8,608 bases of DNA from Flammeovirgaceae bacterium UBA5867 (GTDB lineage: Bacteria; Bacteroidota; Bacteroidia; Cytophagales; Cyclobacteriaceae). Below are positions 6,163 through 8,608 of the stretch, one piece after another (position 1 is the stretch's first letter; the number at the start of each line of letters is the position of its first letter). The notes beneath the pieces are model-generated. The model was not told where the DNA came from, made no database searches, and saw only the letters and a program-made list of their open reading frames with translations. The translations under genes were made by a program, and so were the position numbers. The DNA lies in contig DJFR01000135.1 of the NCBI GenBank assembly GCA_002432545.1, positions 12,519 through 21,126 of the forward strand, read 5' to 3'.

Positions 6163-6375
6163 ATGAAAGCTATAGGAATAGTTGTACTTGTTATCGGCAT
6201 CCTGATGACCGTGTTCACAGGCTTCAATCTTGTTACGAAAAAGGAAGTGGTTGACATCGGACCACTGGAAGTAAACAAAGAAGAAAAAACTCCGATATAC
6301 TGGTCGCCAGTAACCGGAGGTATTTTAATTGTGGCCGGAATCGTGATTATGGTAATTGGGCAGAAACGCTCGTAA
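6163..6375 (+). CDS. Small two-helix membrane protein
   Basis: The 70-residue protein has two transmembrane helices, roughly residues 2-23 (AIGIVVLVIGILMTVFTGF) and 49-66 (GGILIVAGIVIMVIGQ), joined by a charged loop KKEVVDIGPLEVNKEEKTPIYW and ending in a basic QKRS tail. The hairpin topology, with glycines spaced along both helices, would place both ends on the same side of the membrane; the basic tail suggests the cytoplasm. Similar short proteins with a V-D-I-G-P loop occur in Bacteroidota as hypothetical proteins, and I know no function. The ATG at 6163 follows an A-rich leader. A strong hairpin begins 15 nt after the stop, supporting a single-gene transcript. Confidence 0.75.
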   Translation: MKAIGIVVLVIGILMTVFTGFNLVTKKEVVDIGPLEVNKEEKTPIYWSPVTGGILIVAGIVIMVIGQKRS

Positions 6376-6390
6376 CCAAAAAAACGGTTG

Positions 6391-6430
6391 CCCCGGATTA
6401 CGGCAGAATTTTTTCAGTCATAATCCGGGG
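6391..6430 (+). terminator. Strong 40-nt hairpin after the two-helix protein gene
   Basis: A perfect 10-bp outer stem, CCCCGGATTA with TAATCCGGGG, is extended inward by GGC/GTC and GAA/TTC separated by single mismatches, closing on a TTTT loop. It begins 15 nt after the TAA at 6373-6375. On the plus strand no T run follows, while on the minus strand the hairpin is followed within 6 nt by seven T (the A run at 6378-6384). It therefore looks more like an intrinsic terminator for minus-strand transcription, yet no minus gene is near; it may also stabilise the 3' end of the plus transcript. Confidence 0.55.
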
Positions 6431-6530
6431 ATTGGTATATATACTCTGCGCTTCATTTTCACGTTGCCTTCATTATAATTCTTTCTGTTATTGTTCTGCC
6501 ATTTCTGGCAATACATCGTTCCATTCTTTT

Positions 6531-6538
6531 TATTTTTG
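6531..6538 (+). promoter_or_regulatory. Possible -7 element for the TatD-asparaginase operon
   Basis: TATTTTTG fits TAnnTTTG exactly and lies 50 nt before the ATG at 6589. No TTG is found at the expected distance upstream, so only half of the promoter is supported. The remainder of 6376-6588 holds the hairpin at 6391-6430 and a small TGCCA/TGGCA repeat at 6497-6510, and no gene. Confidence 0.35.
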
Positions 6539-6588
6539 ACACGGGCTTTTCAGCCGAATGCTGATAGCCGATACAACCACTTGCCGGA

Positions 6589-7356
6589 ATGGATTACTTT
6601 ATCGATACACACGCTCACATATATCTGGATGATTTTGCTACAGACCGCGTTGCCATGCTTGCAGAAAGTGAAAAGCAGGCTGTGCGCAAGATCTATATGC
6701 CTAACGTTGATCATACATCAATCGATAGCATGCTTGAACTTGAGAGTCGTTCCCCGATGTGCGTTGCCATGATGGGACTGCACCCGTGTTATGTAAAGAA
6801 AGATTTTGAGCGTGAGCTATACCTCGTGGAAGAATGGTTGTCGAAAAGAAAATTTGCAGCCGTAGGAGAGATCGGCACCGATCTCTACTGGGATAAAACA
6901 TTTTGGGAGCAACAACAGGAAGCTTTTGCCATACAGGTAAACTGGGCGAAGCGTTATAACCTTCCGGTAATTATACATTGTCGCGAAAGTATAGATGAGA
7001 CCATTGCACTCGTAGAGAAACTGGCAGACGGTAAACTCAAAGGAATTTTTCATTGCTTTTCCGGAACAGCCGAGCAGGCACAGCGCATTATCAAACTTGG
7101 GTTCTTACTCGGTATAGGCGGTGTTGCTACATTCAAGAATGGCGGCCTTGATAAAGTACTACCGGAAATCGCATTGGAACATCTGGTATTGGAAACCGAC
7201 AGTCCGTACCTGGCACCCGTGCCCTATAGAGGCAAGCGCAATGAACCATCCTATATCCCGCTCATCGCGCACAAACTTGCCGACATTAAAAAGATATCCA
7301 TTGACGATGTGCGGACCGTTACCACGAGTAATGCACTGAAGTTATTTGCATCTTAA
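6589..7356 (+). CDS. TatD-family metal-dependent hydrolase (putative deoxyribonuclease)
   Basis: The 255-residue protein is a full-length TatD-type TIM barrel. All expected metal ligands and active-site residues are present: DTHAH at the start (His8, His10), GLHP (His65), GEIGTDLYWD (Glu94), IIHCRE (His130), FHCFSG (His155) and LETDSPYLAP (Asp204). Members are cytoplasmic 3'-5' exonucleases or DNases with two divalent metals, linked to DNA repair and to DNA clean-up; other substrates are possible. The length agrees with the family, about 250-265. The start at 6589 places the first histidine motif at residue 8, as is usual. The asparaginase gene follows after 50 nt on the same strand without a terminator, so the two are probably one operon. 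Which TatD paralogue this is cannot be decided here. Confidence 0.93.
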   Translation: MDYFIDTHAHIYLDDFATDRVAMLAESEKQAVRKIYMPNVDHTSIDSMLELESRSPMCVAMMGLHPCYVKKDFERELYLVEEWLSKRKFAAVGEIGTDLYWDKTFWEQQQEAFAIQVNWAKRYNLPVIIHCRESIDETIALVEKLADGKLKGIFHCFSGTAEQAQRIIKLGFLLGIGGVATFKNGGLDKVLPEIALEHLVLETDSPYLAPVPYRGKRNEPSYIPLIAHKLADIKKISIDDVRTVTTSNALKLFAS

Positions 7357-7406
7357 AAGATACACGCGCGTAATAGAGAAACAACCAGACAGCCATACAA
7401 CACCCT

Positions 7407-8471
7407 ATGAATTTAAAGAAAATCAGTATTAGCACCGCCTTGCCGGGAAAACCACGTTCGCGTATACTTATCATCTATACCGGCGGAACGTTTGGTATGA
7501 CCTACGATAAAGATGGTGTACTGATTCCGTTTGACTTTGCTTCGATACTCGAGCATTTACCTTCACTGAAAAATCTGTCGCTGGAGATCACTGTTGTTTC
7601 ATTTGAGACACCAATCGATTCATCCAACATTCAACCCGAGCACTGGAAATTGATCGGAACCATTATTCATGATTATTATGAAGAGAACGATGGCTTTGTA
7701 GTATTGCATGGTACTGATACCATGGCGCACACTGCTTCGGCACTCAGCTTTATGCTGGAAGGATTGAACAAGCCCATCATTTTTACGGGGGCGCAGTTGC
7801 CAATCAGCGAGCCGCGATCAGACGCACGCGAAAATCTCATTACAGCACTGGATATAGCATCTGCACGTAGAGATGGCGTAGCGTTAGTGCCCGAAGTATG
7901 TATTTACTTTGATTATGAACTGCTGCGCGGTAATCGCTCGAAAAAAGTAGAGAGCCTTCGGTTTGATGCTTTCGACTCGGGTAATTATCCACCCCTGGCG
8001 AAAGCAGGAGTAAAGATTGACTATAATTTTTCGGTGATCAATACCTCATCGCGTGCAGACGGTCTGCGCCTGCGCATGAAGTTTGACGACAACATTTCCA
8101 TCCTCAAGCTGTTCCCCGGTATCAGTCAGGGAGTTGTGCAGGCTATTTTAAATACAAACGGTCTCAAAGCGGTTATACTCGAAACGTATGGTTCGGGTAA
8201 TGCACCTACACTTCCGTGGCTGATAGAAGAATTGAAGAAAGCTATAGAACGCGATATCATTATCGTAAATGTATCACAATGTCCGGGCGGACGCGTGTTA
8301 CAGGGCCGCTATGAAACGAGCAAAAAGCTTCAGCAGATCGGAGTTATTTCAGGCGCTGATATGACCACCGAAGCAGCACTTACCAAGCTGATGTTGTTAC
8401 TCGGGGAATATGGCACTACGCGCACCAAAGAACTTGTAGGACTATCGCTTGCAGGAGAATTAACAACATAA
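7407..8471 (+). CDS. ansA: Type I L-asparaginase
   Basis: The 354-residue enzyme hydrolyses L-asparagine to aspartate and ammonia. Both active-site signatures are present: IYTGGTFGM, in which Thr28 is the nucleophile equivalent, and VLHGTDTMAHTAS, with Thr103-Asp104. The lysine of the second triad is probably Lys179 in LLRGNRSKKVES, followed by the FDAFDSGNYPPLAKAGV segment shared with cytoplasmic E. coli AnsA. No signal peptide is present, which fits the cytoplasmic type I class and not the periplasmic high-affinity type II class. The C-terminal domain contains the ILETYGSGNAP and SQCPGGRV segments, as in AnsA; the protein is slightly longer than E. coli AnsA (338). An N-terminal stretch of about 18 residues before the first strand accounts for part of this. 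It probably shares a transcript with the TatD gene; tRNA-Ser follows 48 nt later. Confidence 0.93.
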   Translation: MNLKKISISTALPGKPRSRILIIYTGGTFGMTYDKDGVLIPFDFASILEHLPSLKNLSLEITVVSFETPIDSSNIQPEHWKLIGTIIHDYYEENDGFVVLHGTDTMAHTASALSFMLEGLNKPIIFTGAQLPISEPRSDARENLITALDIASARRDGVALVPEVCIYFDYELLRGNRSKKVESLRFDAFDSGNYPPLAKAGVKIDYNFSVINTSSRADGLRLRMKFDDNISILKLFPGISQGVVQAILNTNGLKAVILETYGSGNAPTLPWLIEELKKAIERDIIIVNVSQCPGGRVLQGRYETSKKLQQIGVISGADMTTEAALTKLMLLLGEYGTTRTKELVGLSLAGELTT

Positions 8472-8500
8472 TTTGCAAAGCCCCTAAATTCTTAATTTCT
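8472..8500 (+). promoter_or_regulatory. Possible promoter for tRNA-Ser
   Basis: TTTG at 8472-8475 and TAATTTCT at 8493-8500 are 17 nt apart, the same spacing as the promoter at 4909-4937. The -7 element has the TA and first two T of TAnnTTTG but not its end. Transcription would start about 13 nt before the tRNA. The site lies directly after the asparaginase stop, so read-through from the operon is the alternative source of the tRNA. Confidence 0.35.
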
Positions 8501-8519
8501 TTGTGCCCCGTTTCAACCA

Positions 8520-8607
8520 GGAGAGGTGTCCGAGTGGTTGAAGGAGCACGCCTGGAAAGTGTGTATACCTCCAAAGGGTATCGCGGGTTCGAATCCCGCC
8601 CTCTCCG
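8520..8607 (+). tRNA. tRNA-Ser, anticodon GGA
   Basis: A complete class II tRNA. The acceptor stem GGAGAGG (8520-8526) pairs with CCTCTCC (8600-8606), followed by discriminator G8607. The anticodon stem CACGC/GTGTG encloses the loop CTGGAAA with anticodon GGA at 8554-8556, reading UCC and UCU. The long variable arm (8565-8581, ATACC with GGGTAT) is the serine identity feature, and the T arm is GCGGG-TTCGAAT-CCCGC. Only one base of the window follows the discriminator, so it cannot be seen whether CCA is encoded. Confidence 0.95.
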
Positions 8608-8608
8608 C

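Noticed and set aside
5964..6278. 104-codon minus-strand frame over the gap 6017-6162 and the two-helix protein gene
   Set aside because: It overlaps two better-supported plus-strand genes and has no domain or signal features of its own.
6497..6510. Small hairpin TGCCA-TTTC-TGGCA upstream of the TatD gene
   Set aside because: It has only five base pairs and no fixed relation to a promoter or start; too weak to call.

Overview
The window looks like a stretch of chromosome from a member of the Bacteroidota, probably a Cytophagales-type organism (taxon is inference). The evidence is a close match to the Bacteroidota sigma-factor promoter (TTG, 17 nt, TAAATTTG) at 4910-4937, gene starts with A-rich or neutral leaders instead of Shine-Dalgarno sequences, a lipoprotein whose lipobox is followed by an acidic run, and protein families typical of that phylum. 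Base composition is moderate and even throughout, and I see no phage, transposase, integrase or CRISPR array.

Layout. 1-285: C-terminal end of an alpha/beta hydrolase cut by the window edge. 286-454: a gene-free interval with a long imperfect inverted repeat, four tandem CAACACNN units and a C-rich, almost G-free tract that would suit Rho-dependent termination. 455-1610: a small secreted protein followed by a DUF481-type outer-membrane barrel. 1601-2482 (minus): an EamA/DMT transporter whose end overlaps the barrel gene by 10 bp. 2616-3092: a lipoprotein with a BP74-N-like domain. 3124-3198: a 20-bp-arm stem-loop directly in front of the DUF2721 membrane protein gene (3204-3704). 3709-4852 (minus): a MaoC-like hydratase followed by a rhomboid protease, probably co-transcribed. 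4956-5450: a DUF1905/YdeI-type protein with the best promoter in the window. 5567-6016: a conserved-looking protein of unknown function. 6163-6375: a two-helix membrane protein, ended by a strong 40-nt hairpin. 6589-8471: a TatD-family metal-dependent hydrolase and a type I L-asparaginase, probably one operon. 8520-8607: tRNA-Ser(GGA).

These genes do not form one pathway. They are mainly envelope and membrane functions (barrel, exporter, lipoprotein, DUF2721, rhomboid, two-helix protein) mixed with metabolic housekeeping (hydratase, TatD, asparaginase, tRNA). I found no convincing new multi-gene system. The points most worth a second look are the structured intergenic DNA (287-419, 3124-3198, 6391-6430), the BP74-N-like surface-lipoprotein candidate, and the unknown proteins at 455-826 and 5567-6016.
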